NCBI RefSeq assembly: GCF_004025535.1
Contig: NZ_QJRG01000050.1
Location: forward strand, 239,589-303,588
DNA from: Pseudomonas alkylphenolica
Lineage (GTDB): Bacteria; Pseudomonadota; Gammaproteobacteria; Pseudomonadales; Pseudomonadaceae
Direction of reading: 5' to 3'
Length of the DNA stretch: 64,000 nucleotides
Position 1 is the stretch's first letter. Every line of letters begins with the position of its first letter. The position numbers and the translations under genes were made by a program. Shown in pieces: positions 42,763 through 51,058 of this stretch. The notes under the pieces were generated by a model. That model worked only from the letters and a program-made list of their open reading frames with translations. It had not been told where the DNA came from and did no database searches.

Positions 42763-43371
42763 ATGAATCGCTCGCTGTTTGTGTCACTGGATGGGCCCAA
42801 GGGGACCGGCAAAACCACACTGTTGGAAGCCGTTACGAAAGCACTGCGGGCAGACAACAAGAAGGTGATCCGGCTTTGCGAGCGAAAAAGCGATCCCCAC
42901 CGGGCTGAAACAATGGCGCTCGTTAACCAGTTCGTCAGAAACCCCAGCCGTGAGCTGGAACTGGGGGTGTGTCAGCGTTTCGCGGACAGCCGCGCGTGGA
43001 TTTCCCATCATGTACTGCCTAAGCAGCCAGCCGGCAGCATCATCCTGATCGACCGCTGGTACCCGTCCGAGGCCGCGTTTCGCCACTTGCTGCCGTTTGC
43101 AGAGATTCTGCAGTTGAACATCGACCGGAACGTGCGGGTGCCCGACCTGCATGTCGGGGTTGTCACTGACCCTGAGGTTTCATGGGCGAGGGCGGCTGCG
43201 CGAACGCGTGGGCTGAGCAGTACGGTGATGCACAAGCTGGAAGAGCATGTCGCCAGTACCCAGGCGTTCGAACGAGCAAGTGCGGATCACGGTTGGGTGC
43301 TGTGCCGGAATGAGGGAACGATTGAAGCGGCGACGATGCAGGTGGTGGCCGAGATCTATGGCGTGCTTTGA
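42763..43371 (+). CDS. Thymidylate-kinase-like P-loop protein
   Basis: This 202-residue protein has a Walker A GPKGTGKTTLLEAV (residues 11-24) and the DR-x-Y element IDRWYPSEAAFR, both typical of the thymidylate kinase superfamily. A LID-like basic stretch (ARAAARTRGLS) is near residue 145. It is not the housekeeping tmk by context, since that gene normally lies beside holB and pilZ. Homology is clear at the fold level; the phosphorylated substrate is not. It stands alone, ending just before a symmetric hairpin. Confidence 0.7.
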   Translation: MNRSLFVSLDGPKGTGKTTLLEAVTKALRADNKKVIRLCERKSDPHRAETMALVNQFVRNPSRELELGVCQRFADSRAWISHHVLPKQPAGSIILIDRWYPSEAAFRHLLPFAEILQLNIDRNVRVPDLHVGVVTDPEVSWARAAARTRGLSSTVMHKLEEHVASTQAFERASADHGWVLCRNEGTIEAATMQVVAEIYGVL

Positions 43372-43377
43372 CGTCTC

Positions 43378-43406
43378 GCAGCGATCAGTGATGCACTGAT
43401 CGCTGC
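43378..43406. terminator. Symmetric hairpin between convergent genes
   Basis: GCAGCGATCAGTG and CACTGATCGCTGC form a perfect 13-base stem with a three-base loop, seven bases after the kinase-like stop and about 40 bases after the convergent dehydrogenase stop. There is no T-run on either strand, so a bidirectional RNA end is inferred from position. Confidence 0.5.
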
Positions 43407-43444
43407 GCACACTTGCCTGGGGAGCTAAAAAAGGTCTACGCGGT

Positions 43445-44683
43445 TCAGCATTTGACCACGCCTACCCGCCACTGCGCCGGCGGCAGCAGGCCGTTGACCA
43501 GGTAATTGCCGACAATGCGCGACTTGTACACCCGAGGGTTGTGATTGGCCAGTGTGCGTGCATTGCGCCACAGTCGATCGAGCGCCTTGTTGCTGGCCGT
43601 GGCGCTGGCGCCCAGGGCATCAAACAGTGCGGTGGTGGCGGCGAGTGTCGCATCGACGACGGGGTTGACCGCCAGGCAAACCTCAAGCTCGGCTTGGGCG
43701 ACCTGTAAGTCGTCATCGTTCAGGGGCCGTTCATGACTTATCACATACTGCGCCGTGCGCTCCAAACGCTGCGCAGCTTGCTGGGCAATGGCCTGCGCGG
43801 CGTAGGCCTGGCTGGCGACCTCGCCAATCACTTGCAGCAGCTGCACATCCTGAGCGGCGACATCGGCATTGCCGGTAGAGAACGTCCTGGCGCGCTTGCC
43901 GAGTTCATCGGCGCCGCTCAGGGCCGCGCGGCGGGCGATACCCGCTAGCGTGCTGAGGTGATACAGCTGAAAGAACGACTGCCCATAGGCAAAACGCTGG
44001 TCAGTGGGGCGCAGGTCATCTTCCACCAATGCGTTATCGAAGATGCAGGTGCCGCTTGCAGTCAGTCGCTGGCCGAAACCATCCCAGTCATCCAGGAGCT
44101 GTACGCCGGCGGTTTTAAGATCGACCACTGTGGTGTACAGCGTGCCGTCTTCACCGGTGCCGGTGATGTTGATCAGGTCGCTGTAAAGCGCGCCCGTGGT
44201 GTAGAACTTTCTGCCGCTGATACGCAGCGCGCCGTCCTCGTCGCGATAGATGCGCGTTTCAAATTCGCCTCGGGTCTGGTTGCCTACCTCGGTAATGCCT
44301 GGCGAGAGCAGGGCGCCCTGGCTGAGCTTGTCCAGCCACTTCACCTGCCAGGCCGCGTTCTTCGAAGTGAGCACGTCTTCGCAGAAACCGAAATGCCCAC
44401 GCAGTGCCTGGGTAATGTTTGAGTCCGCCGCCGACAACTCTGCCAGCAAGGTCAGCAGTTCAACCAGCGTCGCGTCGTGGCCACCATACGCCGCTGGCAG
44501 GCGCCAACGCAGCAACCCCAGTGCGTTCAATTGCTGGATGACATCGGCAAGGCTGCTGCGTGAGCGGTCAGCCTCGGCGGCCTGTGCGGCGATTTGCGCA
44601 AAAAGCGGGCGAAAGGGGGCGGCCAGTTGTTCGTAACGGGCCGTCGGGGCTACACCCCAGATATTCAACTCAGGATTAGGCAT
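43445..44683 (-). CDS. Acyl-CoA dehydrogenase-fold flavoprotein, DszC/SfnB-like
   Basis: This 412-residue flavoprotein has the acyl-CoA dehydrogenase fold: N-terminal helices with GLLRWRLPAAYGGHDA, a middle beta domain (GRKFYTTGALYSDLINITG) and C-terminal helices ending in the DszC-like segment NARTLANHNPRVYKSRIVGNYLVNG. Such family members use reduced FMN and O2 to oxidise sulfur compounds (dibenzothiophene and alkyl sulfones) or act in sulfur acquisition. The gene is divergent from a sulfonate-type binding protein and a DszA/NtaA-type monooxygenase, which supports this role. The substrate is inferred, not shown. Confidence 0.82.
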   Translation of the reverse strand: MPNPELNIWGVAPTARYEQLAAPFRPLFAQIAAQAAEADRSRSSLADVIQQLNALGLLRWRLPAAYGGHDATLVELLTLLAELSAADSNITQALRGHFGFCEDVLTSKNAAWQVKWLDKLSQGALLSPGITEVGNQTRGEFETRIYRDEDGALRISGRKFYTTGALYSDLINITGTGEDGTLYTTVVDLKTAGVQLLDDWDGFGQRLTASGTCIFDNALVEDDLRPTDQRFAYGQSFFQLYHLSTLAGIARRAALSGADELGKRARTFSTGNADVAAQDVQLLQVIGEVASQAYAAQAIAQQAAQRLERTAQYVISHERPLNDDDLQVAQAELEVCLAVNPVVDATLAATTALFDALGASATASNKALDRLWRNARTLANHNPRVYKSRIVGNYLVNGLLPPAQWRVGVVKC

Positions 44684-44990
44684 GCAATCGACCTTGCTGG
44701 GCGTGCGCCGTGAGAGGCGCTGGCGCTGTAATGATTGATGTAGACGTTCTGGCCCAGTGGTCTGGTGATGTAACCCTAACCCAGGGTCGGAAAAATTTTT
44801 AATACGAAAAACAGCTATCGAACTGCTGCAATGTTCTATTGCTATTCCTTAAAAGTATTGCTGGTTGCGCTTTTATTGCGTTAGCTTTTAAGCACGCCAC
44901 GCTTGGCGACCGATAACAATCTCTTCGCTCAACGCCAGACTGCATGCCCACAGATGGTCGAGTTAGCCATTAACTCTGTGGGTATCGTTA
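44684..44990. other. Divergent promoter region of the organosulfur genes
   Basis: These 307 bases hold no gene. They include an AT-rich stretch (44790-44890) suited to promoters, a short palindrome ACCCTAACCCAGGGT near 44775, and CACAG...CTGTG arms (44950-44981). No -24/-12 element with correct spacing was found. Confidence 0.35.
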
Positions 44991-45914
44991 ATGATCATTC
45001 GTCGAAAGCTTTTAACCCTGTTGGGCCTGGCCTCGCTGGCGCTGCAGGGCGCTCCGGCACTCGCTGCTCAGCCACTGACGCTGACCGTAGGCGACCAGTT
45101 CTTTTCCAACCGCATTGTTCTGGAGCTTTCCGGCGAGTTGAAGGACTTGCCGTATCGCATTGATTTCAAACGTTTCAATACGGGGTCGCCAGTGGCCTCG
45201 GCCGTGTCCAGCGGTGCACTGGATATTGGTGTGGTGGGTGACACACCGGTGATCAGCCTGGCGGCCAATGGCGCACCGGTAAAGGTGGTGGCCAGTACGC
45301 AGACCAGCCTTGACGGCGTAGGCATTGTCGCCCGTAAGGGCATTCATTCGGTGGCTGACCTCAAAGGCAAAACGGTCGCGATCTGGAATGGCTCGTGGAG
45401 CCAGCAGCTGATGTACAAGGCCCTGGATGAAGCCGGGGTCGCACGCGACAGCGTCAAGTTCAAATTCCTGCTGCCCGCCGAGGCGAGCATGGCCTTGAGC
45501 CAGGGCGACATCGACGCCTTTGGCACCTGGGAGCCCTATGTGTCGTTGCAGGAGAAAGAGGGCAGCACGCTGATCCGAAATGCCAAGGGGCTGATGAGCG
45601 CACCGACTTATGTGGTCGCCTATGAGCCGGCCCTGGCGCAAAAAGGTGCTGCCATCAAAGACTTTGTCGAACGCCTGACCCGCGCACGGACCTGGAGCAA
45701 CAGTCATATCGACGAATATGCCGAGGCGTGGGCCAAGGCAAATCAGTCGTCCCCGGAGATCGCCAAAGTGTGGTTCAAGCGCGACGCCATCAAGGTGTTG
45801 CCGATCTCGCCGACGATTGTCAGTGAGGCGCAGGCCACGGCTGATTTTTTATACGACGCACAGATGCTCAAGCAGCGCTACGACGTCGCGCCCTTGTTTG
45901 ATCGCACACTCTGA
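44991..45914 (+). CDS. ABC transporter substrate-binding protein, SsuA/TauA type
   Basis: The 307-residue exported protein has a signal peptide (LLTLLGLASLALQGAPALAA) and a type II binding fold typical of NMT1/SsuA-like proteins. Characteristic segments are SSGALDIGVVGDTPVISLAANGAPVKVV and the LKGKTVAIWNGSWSQQLMYKAL region. Members bind aliphatic sulfonates, taurine, nitrate or aromatic sulfonates. No permease or ATPase gene is adjacent. It lies 18 bases before a flavin monooxygenase gene and is probably co-transcribed. Confidence 0.87.
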   Translation: MIIRRKLLTLLGLASLALQGAPALAAQPLTLTVGDQFFSNRIVLELSGELKDLPYRIDFKRFNTGSPVASAVSSGALDIGVVGDTPVISLAANGAPVKVVASTQTSLDGVGIVARKGIHSVADLKGKTVAIWNGSWSQQLMYKALDEAGVARDSVKFKFLLPAEASMALSQGDIDAFGTWEPYVSLQEKEGSTLIRNAKGLMSAPTYVVAYEPALAQKGAAIKDFVERLTRARTWSNSHIDEYAEAWAKANQSSPEIAKVWFKRDAIKVLPISPTIVSEAQATADFLYDAQMLKQRYDVAPLFDRTL

Positions 45915-45932
45915 CCGCCAAGGAGAAGCATC

Positions 45933-47255
45933 ATGCCCAAGCAAATGGCATTGGCCGGATTCATGCTTTCCGGCCCTGTGGTACACAGCCACGCGGTATG
46001 GCGACACCCGCTGACCCACAGCCACTTTCTCGACCCCGATTACTACATCGAAGTAGCCAAAACGCTCGAAGACGGCTGCTTTGATCTGCTGTTTTTCGCC
46101 GATCGCCTGGCTGTCGGCGATCAGGCGGGAGAATCGCGCGCGCGTTCGTTCGAACTGGGCGCGCAAGATGCCGCGCGGCTGGACCCGTTGCCGATCCTTA
46201 GCTTGCTGGCCGGGCACACCAAGCGTATCGGCCTGGGGCTGACGCGCTCTACCACGTATTACCAGCCGCCCCATGTGGCGCGGGCGATAGCCTCCCTGGA
46301 CCATATGTCCAAGGGCCGCAGCGCATGGAACATCGTCACTTCGATGAACGACAGCGAAGCGCGGCTGTTTGGCCATGCGCAGCACTTGCCCCATGACCTG
46401 CGTTATGCCCGTGCCGACGAGTTTGTCGAGCTGGTGCTAAAGCTGTGGAACAGCTGGGGACCTGACGCGCTGGTGCTGGACAAGGTCAGGGGCATCCTTG
46501 CCGATCCCGCCAGGATCGATGCGTTCAAGCACCAGGGTACATACTTTGAATGCGAGGGGCCGCTGAACATTCCGCGTGTGCCGCAGGGCCAGCCAGTACT
46601 GATTCAAGCCGGGGCTTCGGGCCGTGGCCGGCAGTTCGGTGCGCGTTGGGCGGAGGTGATTTTCAGCATTAACAGCCGGGTGGAGCGCATGCTCGAGTTC
46701 CGCCAGGATATCCACCAGCAAATGCGCGCGTTTGGCCGTAACCCGGAGGAATGCAAGATCCTCACGGCGGTCATGCCATTCATTGGCGGCACTGAAGCTG
46801 AGGCGATCAAAAAGCGTGATGAGCACAATGCCCTGGCTAACCCGGAGCTGGGGATCATCACCTTGTCGACCCAGTCGAACTTCGACTTCACCCAGTTTCC
46901 GTTGGACATTCGCCTGCTTGATATCGCCAAGCACTCCGCCACACCGGACGTGATAGCGCAAAAGCTGCGCCTGGAGCGCGACATGACCCTGGGTGAATAC
47001 GGCGCGATCATGGCCTCGAGCATCCGTGTGCCGCAATTGGCGGGCACTGCAGACAGCGTGGCGCAGCAACTGATCGACTGGCTGGAGCAGGGCGCTTGCG
47101 ACGGTTATGTGGTTTCGCCGGCGCACCTGCCCGGAACATTCACGGAGTTCACCGAATCGGTCGTGCCGATTTTGCAACGTCGCGGTTACTTGCGCACGGC
47201 GTATGAACATTCAACGTTGCGCGGTCATCTGGGGTTGAAGGCGTTTGCTGGCTGA
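45933..47255 (+). CDS. Flavin-dependent monooxygenase, NtaA/SnaA/DszA family
   Basis: This 440-residue LLM-class enzyme has the family N-terminus MALAGFMLSGPVVHSHAVWRHP and the FMN-binding TIM barrel (YYIEVAKTLEDGCFDLLFFADRLAV, LGLTRSTTYYQPPHVARAIASLDHMSKGRSAWNIVTS). It should use FMNH2 from a separate reductase, and O2, to oxidise a substrate. Relatives act on sulfones, nitrilotriacetate or EDTA. AAGGAG precedes ATG 45933. With the DszC-like flavoprotein and the sulfonate-type binding protein it forms an organosulfur set. No flavin reductase is present in the window. Confidence 0.9.
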   Translation: MPKQMALAGFMLSGPVVHSHAVWRHPLTHSHFLDPDYYIEVAKTLEDGCFDLLFFADRLAVGDQAGESRARSFELGAQDAARLDPLPILSLLAGHTKRIGLGLTRSTTYYQPPHVARAIASLDHMSKGRSAWNIVTSMNDSEARLFGHAQHLPHDLRYARADEFVELVLKLWNSWGPDALVLDKVRGILADPARIDAFKHQGTYFECEGPLNIPRVPQGQPVLIQAGASGRGRQFGARWAEVIFSINSRVERMLEFRQDIHQQMRAFGRNPEECKILTAVMPFIGGTEAEAIKKRDEHNALANPELGIITLSTQSNFDFTQFPLDIRLLDIAKHSATPDVIAQKLRLERDMTLGEYGAIMASSIRVPQLAGTADSVAQQLIDWLEQGACDGYVVSPAHLPGTFTEFTESVVPILQRRGYLRTAYEHSTLRGHLGLKAFAG

Positions 47256-47265
47256 CCGTCGCCGG

Positions 47266-47940
47266 TCACGAGCAATCATGTTCCAGTTGAACGTACTCCA
47301 GCATTTTCTGGCTGCCATCAAGGATGTCACTGCAGATCGCCTTGCGCGCTAGCGCGCCATCGCGTTTCTTCAGGGCGTCGAGTACATCCCAGTGGTGGTC
47401 GATCGCCATGCGCTCGTTGAAACTGCCATAAGCGCGGGCAATGAGCGGCCCGGTACGCATCCACAAGCCGTCCAACAGGTTGGACAGTACCGGCATGTCA
47501 GCGATTTCCGTCAACGCGAAGTGAAACTGGTGGTTGAAGGTCAAGGCAGAGGCCAGGTCATTGTCTTTGATCGCGGCGAGGTTGTTTTCAATGCAGGCTT
47601 CCAGGCGCATCAAGTGCTGCGGGGTCGCTAACGACGCCGCAGTCTCGGCTGCCAGTCCTTCGAGCTCAAGGCGGATGCTCCTGATCTCCAGGTACTGCTT
47701 GGAGGTCAGGACCGGGACGCGAATGTCTCTCGGTGTCTTGAGAACTAGCGCCTGCTCCTTGGCCAACTGAAGAATGGCGTCGCGTACCGGCGTAACACTC
47801 GTACCCAGTTGTTCGGCCAGGTCGCGTATGCGTAGCCGGTCGTTAGGGTGGAAGCGACCGGTGATCAACGCTTCCCGGAGCAAGCCATAGATGCCGCTGC
47901 CAAGATAGGCGTGTTTCAGGTTCTCAATAGGGTAATTCAT
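47266..47940 (-). CDS. GntR-family regulator (FadR/FCD subfamily)
   Basis: The 224-residue regulator has an N-terminal winged helix (GLLREALITGRFHPNDRLRIRDLAEQLGTSVTPVRDAILQL) and an all-helical FCD ligand domain (about 85-215) with His residues in FNHQFHFAL and IDHHWDVLDAL positioned for metal-assisted ligand binding. Such regulators usually repress catabolic genes until an acid substrate binds. It follows the SDR gene by 42 bases on the same strand. A perfect palindrome of the expected type lies in the divergent promoter at 48755. Confidence 0.9.
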   Translation of the reverse strand: MNYPIENLKHAYLGSGIYGLLREALITGRFHPNDRLRIRDLAEQLGTSVTPVRDAILQLAKEQALVLKTPRDIRVPVLTSKQYLEIRSIRLELEGLAAETAASLATPQHLMRLEACIENNLAAIKDNDLASALTFNHQFHFALTEIADMPVLSNLLDGLWMRTGPLIARAYGSFNERMAIDHHWDVLDALKKRDGALARKAICSDILDGSQKMLEYVQLEHDCS

Positions 47941-47982
47941 CGCGTACTCGTGTGAGGCTACCGGCTGCGATTATCGAGTAAC

Positions 47983-48717
47983 TCAAACATGTTGCCCACC
48001 GTTTACGTGGATTTCTGCGCCATTGACATACGAAGCGCCGTGCGAGCAGAGAAAATGCACCAGTGCGGCGACTTCCTCGGGTTTGCCCAGGCGTTTCATC
48101 GGGATCGATCGCTCAACGATCAGCTCGGTGCCGGCGGACAGGATGGCGGTATCGATTTCCCCGGGCGCGATCGCGTTTACGCGAACGCCATGTGGCCCGA
48201 AGTCATGCGCCATCTCGCGTGTAAGGGCCGATAGCGCTGCTTTCGAACAGGCGTAGGCAACACCTGCAAACGGGTGAACGCGTGACCCTGCGATGGAGGT
48301 GACGTTAATAACCGAGCCTTTTGCCGCTTTGAGTTCTTCGAAAAGCCCTTGGGCCAGCAGGGCTGTCGAGAAGATGTTGACGTTGAAAACGTTCAGCCAG
48401 GTCGAGTAGTCAGACTCCAGAACCCCCAGTCGCGCGCCATCCACGCCTTTTGGTGAAATCCCGGCGTTGTTGACCAGCGCATCCAGCCGGCCACCGAGTT
48501 TCTCCCGGATTTCCGGAAGCCTGCGCTGTACATCCTCGATGTTGCCGAGGTCGAGGTGAATGTGGTTGGCCAGCCCTTCGGCCCATGGGCAGCCTTCGCC
48601 CAGGTCCTGCCGCGAAGCCGTAAAGACGCGCCAACCCGCGGCGCTGAAGTGTTTCACGGTGGCGTGGCCAATGCCCCGGCTGGCACCGGTGAGCAGCAAA
48701 GTACGTTGATCGGTCAT
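47983..48717 (-). CDS. Short-chain dehydrogenase/reductase
   Basis: This 244-residue SDR contains the cofactor loop TGASRGIGHA (residues 10-19), NNAG in ALVNNAGISPKG, the catalytic Ser in NVTSIAGS, and YACSK for Tyr and Lys. It ends GGQHV. The start is MTDQRTLLLTGASRG at 48717. The upstream frame, open to 49542, is antisense to another gene and is not part of the protein. An Asp at the cofactor discriminator is not obvious, so NAD versus NADP use is open. It is the first gene of the operon with GntR, and divergent from the binding-protein/kinase operon. Confidence 0.9.
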   Translation of the reverse strand: MTDQRTLLLTGASRGIGHATVKHFSAAGWRVFTASRQDLGEGCPWAEGLANHIHLDLGNIEDVQRRLPEIREKLGGRLDALVNNAGISPKGVDGARLGVLESDYSTWLNVFNVNIFSTALLAQGLFEELKAAKGSVINVTSIAGSRVHPFAGVAYACSKAALSALTREMAHDFGPHGVRVNAIAPGEIDTAILSAGTELIVERSIPMKRLGKPEEVAALVHFLCSHGASYVNGAEIHVNGGQHV

Positions 48718-48754
48718 GACAGGATCCCTTCGTTGGTGAGGGCAAGTGTAGATC

Positions 48755-48776
48755 AAAATATGATGCATCATATTTT
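48755..48776. promoter_or_regulatory. 22-bp perfect palindrome, candidate GntR operator
   Basis: The central 20 bases read AAATATGATGCATCATATTT, extended by one A/T pair on each side. It lies 38 bases upstream of the SDR start and 124 bases upstream of the divergent binding-protein start. The size and ATGATGCAT core resemble FCD-type GntR operators. Confidence 0.65.
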
Positions 48777-48900
48777 TAATGTGTTTTAATGGATTTTGTC
48801 CCCACCGGGGAAGCGTCACCTTCGATCGATTGCTGCCACTACAAGAAAACTGCCATCCCTTTAAAGCTGCCCACCCCACGTAGCTGACCTGGAGAGACGC

Positions 48901-49932
48901 ATGAATAAGAAAATCGCAGCTGTACTTTTGCTTGGAACACTTGCAGGCCCGCTGAACGCCGCTGAAAAGCTGACCGTGGTGTCCTTTGGCGGGAACAATC
49001 GCCAGGCCCAGGAAAAAGCGTTCTACAAACCCTTCACCGCCGAGAGCGCCACTACCATTACGGCGGATGACTACAATGGCGAAATGGCCAAGATCAAGGT
49101 GATGGCCGACACCGGCAAAACCAGTTGGGATGTTGTCGAGGTCGAGTCCCCCGAGCTCATCCGTGGTTGCAGCGAAGGGTTGTTCGAACCCCTGGACTGG
49201 AGCCGGATCGGGAAGAAGGAAGATTTCCTTCCTGCCGCAGTCAGTGACTGTGGCGTCGGCATTTTCATCTGGTCGACTGTGCTGACCTATGATCCCAAGA
49301 AGCTCGCTGATAGCCCGCAGGGCTGGGCAGACTTTTGGGACATGAAGAAATATCCCGGTAAGCGCGGCCTGCGTCGCGGCGCGAAATTCACCCTGGAGTT
49401 CGCGCTGCTGGCAGACGGTGTCAACAAGCAGGACGTCTACACGCTGCTCGGTACTGAAGCGGGTATTCAACGTGCGTTCAAAAAGCTCGACGAGATCAAG
49501 CCCAACATCCAGTGGTGGGATTCCGGCGCGCAGCCGCTGCAATGGCTGGTAGCCGGTGACGTGGTCATGACCTCCGCCTACAACGGTCGTGTCACCTCTG
49601 CCCAGGAGGAGGGCCAGTCATTTGCAATGCAATGGAATGGCAGCCTTTACGACCTGGACCACTGGGCGATCGTGAAAGGCTCTCCGAAAAAGGAACTGGC
49701 AGAACGTTTTATCGCGTTCGCCAGCGAGCCTGTGCAACAGAAGAACTTCGTTGAAGCCATTCCCTATGGGCCCAGCAATTCCAACGCAATGAGCCTGGTT
49801 GACAAGCACGTTGGCGCGAAACTCCCCACCGCACCGGAAAATCTGAAAAACGCCCGGGCTACCGACGCCGAGTTCTGGATCGATCATGGTGAGGACCTGG
49901 AGGAGCGTTTCAACGCCTGGGTTAACAAGTGA
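48901..49932 (+). CDS. ABC-type extracellular solute-binding protein, polyamine (PotD) type
   Basis: This 343-residue exported protein has a signal peptide (IAAVLLLGTLAGPLNA) and a type II fold with GWADFWDMKKYPGKRGLRRG, QWWDSGAQPLQWLVAGDVVM and an extended C-terminus, as in spermidine/putrescine-family binding proteins. GGAGA precedes ATG 48901. No permease or ATPase gene is adjacent, so it would rely on a transporter elsewhere or is the relic of one. It is the first gene of an operon with the kinase and the PLP enzyme. A hairpin follows its stop codon. Possible ligands include basic amino acids, amines or modified lysines. Confidence 0.87.
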   Translation: MNKKIAAVLLLGTLAGPLNAAEKLTVVSFGGNNRQAQEKAFYKPFTAESATTITADDYNGEMAKIKVMADTGKTSWDVVEVESPELIRGCSEGLFEPLDWSRIGKKEDFLPAAVSDCGVGIFIWSTVLTYDPKKLADSPQGWADFWDMKKYPGKRGLRRGAKFTLEFALLADGVNKQDVYTLLGTEAGIQRAFKKLDEIKPNIQWWDSGAQPLQWLVAGDVVMTSAYNGRVTSAQEEGQSFAMQWNGSLYDLDHWAIVKGSPKKELAERFIAFASEPVQQKNFVEAIPYGPSNSNAMSLVDKHVGAKLPTAPENLKNARATDAEFWIDHGEDLEERFNAWVNK

Positions 49933-49935
49933 AGT

Positions 49936-49963
49936 ATGGCGCCCCTGAAAACAGGGGCGCCAT
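49936..49963 (+). terminator. Perfect hairpin between binding-protein and kinase genes
   Basis: ATGGCGCCCCTG and CAGGGGCGCCAT pair over twelve bases with an AAAA loop, four bases after the stop codon. No T-run follows. It may stabilise the upstream message or reduce expression of the kinase relative to the transport protein. Confidence 0.6.
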
Positions 49964-49990
49964 TAGCAAGCCGGATGAGGACATGAGCCA

Positions 49991-51058
49991 ATGCCCCTTG
50001 AAAATTTAGCGGTTGATGACAGCTTGCTGGAAGCTGCCCCAGCCCTGGTCACTGATATACAAGCGTGCGCTGTGCTCCAGCAGCACTTTGGTTTAAGCGG
50101 CACGCTCGAAAAACTTGGCGGAGAACGCGACCTCAATTTCCGCGTAATTCTTGAGGACGGGGCGTCTCGTTTGTTCAAGCTTTCCCATCCGCTCGAAAAC
50201 CCCGATGTGGTCGACTTCCACAACCAGGCGATGCGAAGAATCGAGCTTCGCGATCCCGAACTTCCGGTTCAACGCGTGCATCCGTCGCTTGCAGGCCAGT
50301 ACGCCACCCTGGTCGAGATTGATGGTCAGCACATGCTGGCGCGACTCATGTCGTTTGCAGAAGGCATGCCCCTTCACAGGGTAGGTCGCGCCACAACGGC
50401 TTTTCGCCGGGTAATCGGGCAGTCCATTGCCCGGCTCGACGTAGCGCTGGAAGGCTTCACGCATCCTGCTGCCGGGCACGCGCTGCTCTGGGACATGCAG
50501 CATGCTGCGCACCTTCGACCGCTGCTGACTCACATCGAGTCAGGGCAGGGGCGAAGCCTTGTCGAGCACACGCTGGACCGTTACGAAGCCGTTGTCTTGT
50601 CCCGGATACCGGGGCTTCGAAAGCAGGTCATTCACAACGACACAAACCCGCACAACATTATCGTGGAGGCCGCACGTCCTGATGTGTTGCGCAGCATTCT
50701 TGATTTCGGTGACATGGTGTACGCCCCCCTTGTTAACGAAGTCGCGGTTGCAGCTTCATATCACCTTGGGCCTGTCGGTGAAGTGCTGGAGCCAGCACTG
50801 GATGTGATTGGCGCTTACCACCAGCACAATCCGCTGACGCCTGAAGAACTGGCGCTGCTGCCAGAGCTGCTGGCCACGCGGTTGGCCTTGGCCCTATGCA
50901 TCAACTCATGGCGCGCCGAGCTCCATCCTGAGAACCGTGAGTACATCCTTCGAAACGCCCAGCGTGCGTGGGCAAACCTGAATGCGATGGCGTCCCTGTC
51001 CCGATCTGAAATGGAAGATCGAATTTCTTCAGCGTGCCTGCGCGAGGTCAAAGCATGA
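49991..51058 (+). CDS. APH-family kinase, hydroxylysine-kinase-like
   Basis: This 355-residue protein has the aminoglycoside phosphotransferase/choline-kinase fold. The N-lobe includes LGGERDLNFRVILEDG with a Lys in FKLSH. The catalytic HxDxxxxN motif is in VIHNDTNPHNIIV and the metal-binding motif is ILDFGDM. Among APH-like families, proteins with this layout next to a class III PLP enzyme match hydroxylysine kinase (HYKK), which phosphorylates 5-hydroxy-L-lysine. It is coupled by a 4-base overlap to the PLP gene. Start at ATG 49991 is preferred but the Shine-Dalgarno is distant. The specificity is inferred from context. Confidence 0.72.
   Translation: MPLENLAVDDSLLEAAPALVTDIQACAVLQQHFGLSGTLEKLGGERDLNFRVILEDGASRLFKLSHPLENPDVVDFHNQAMRRIELRDPELPVQRVHPSLAGQYATLVEIDGQHMLARLMSFAEGMPLHRVGRATTAFRRVIGQSIARLDVALEGFTHPAAGHALLWDMQHAAHLRPLLTHIESGQGRSLVEHTLDRYEAVVLSRIPGLRKQVIHNDTNPHNIIVEAARPDVLRSILDFGDMVYAPLVNEVAVAASYHLGPVGEVLEPALDVIGAYHQHNPLTPEELALLPELLATRLALALCINSWRAELHPENREYILRNAQRAWANLNAMASLSRSEMEDRISSACLREVKA

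Noticed and set aside
47983..49542. A single 519-residue protein spanning the SDR and upstream DNA
   Set aside because: The SDR fold starts at 48717 with its own ribosome binding site; upstream codons are antisense to the binding-protein gene.
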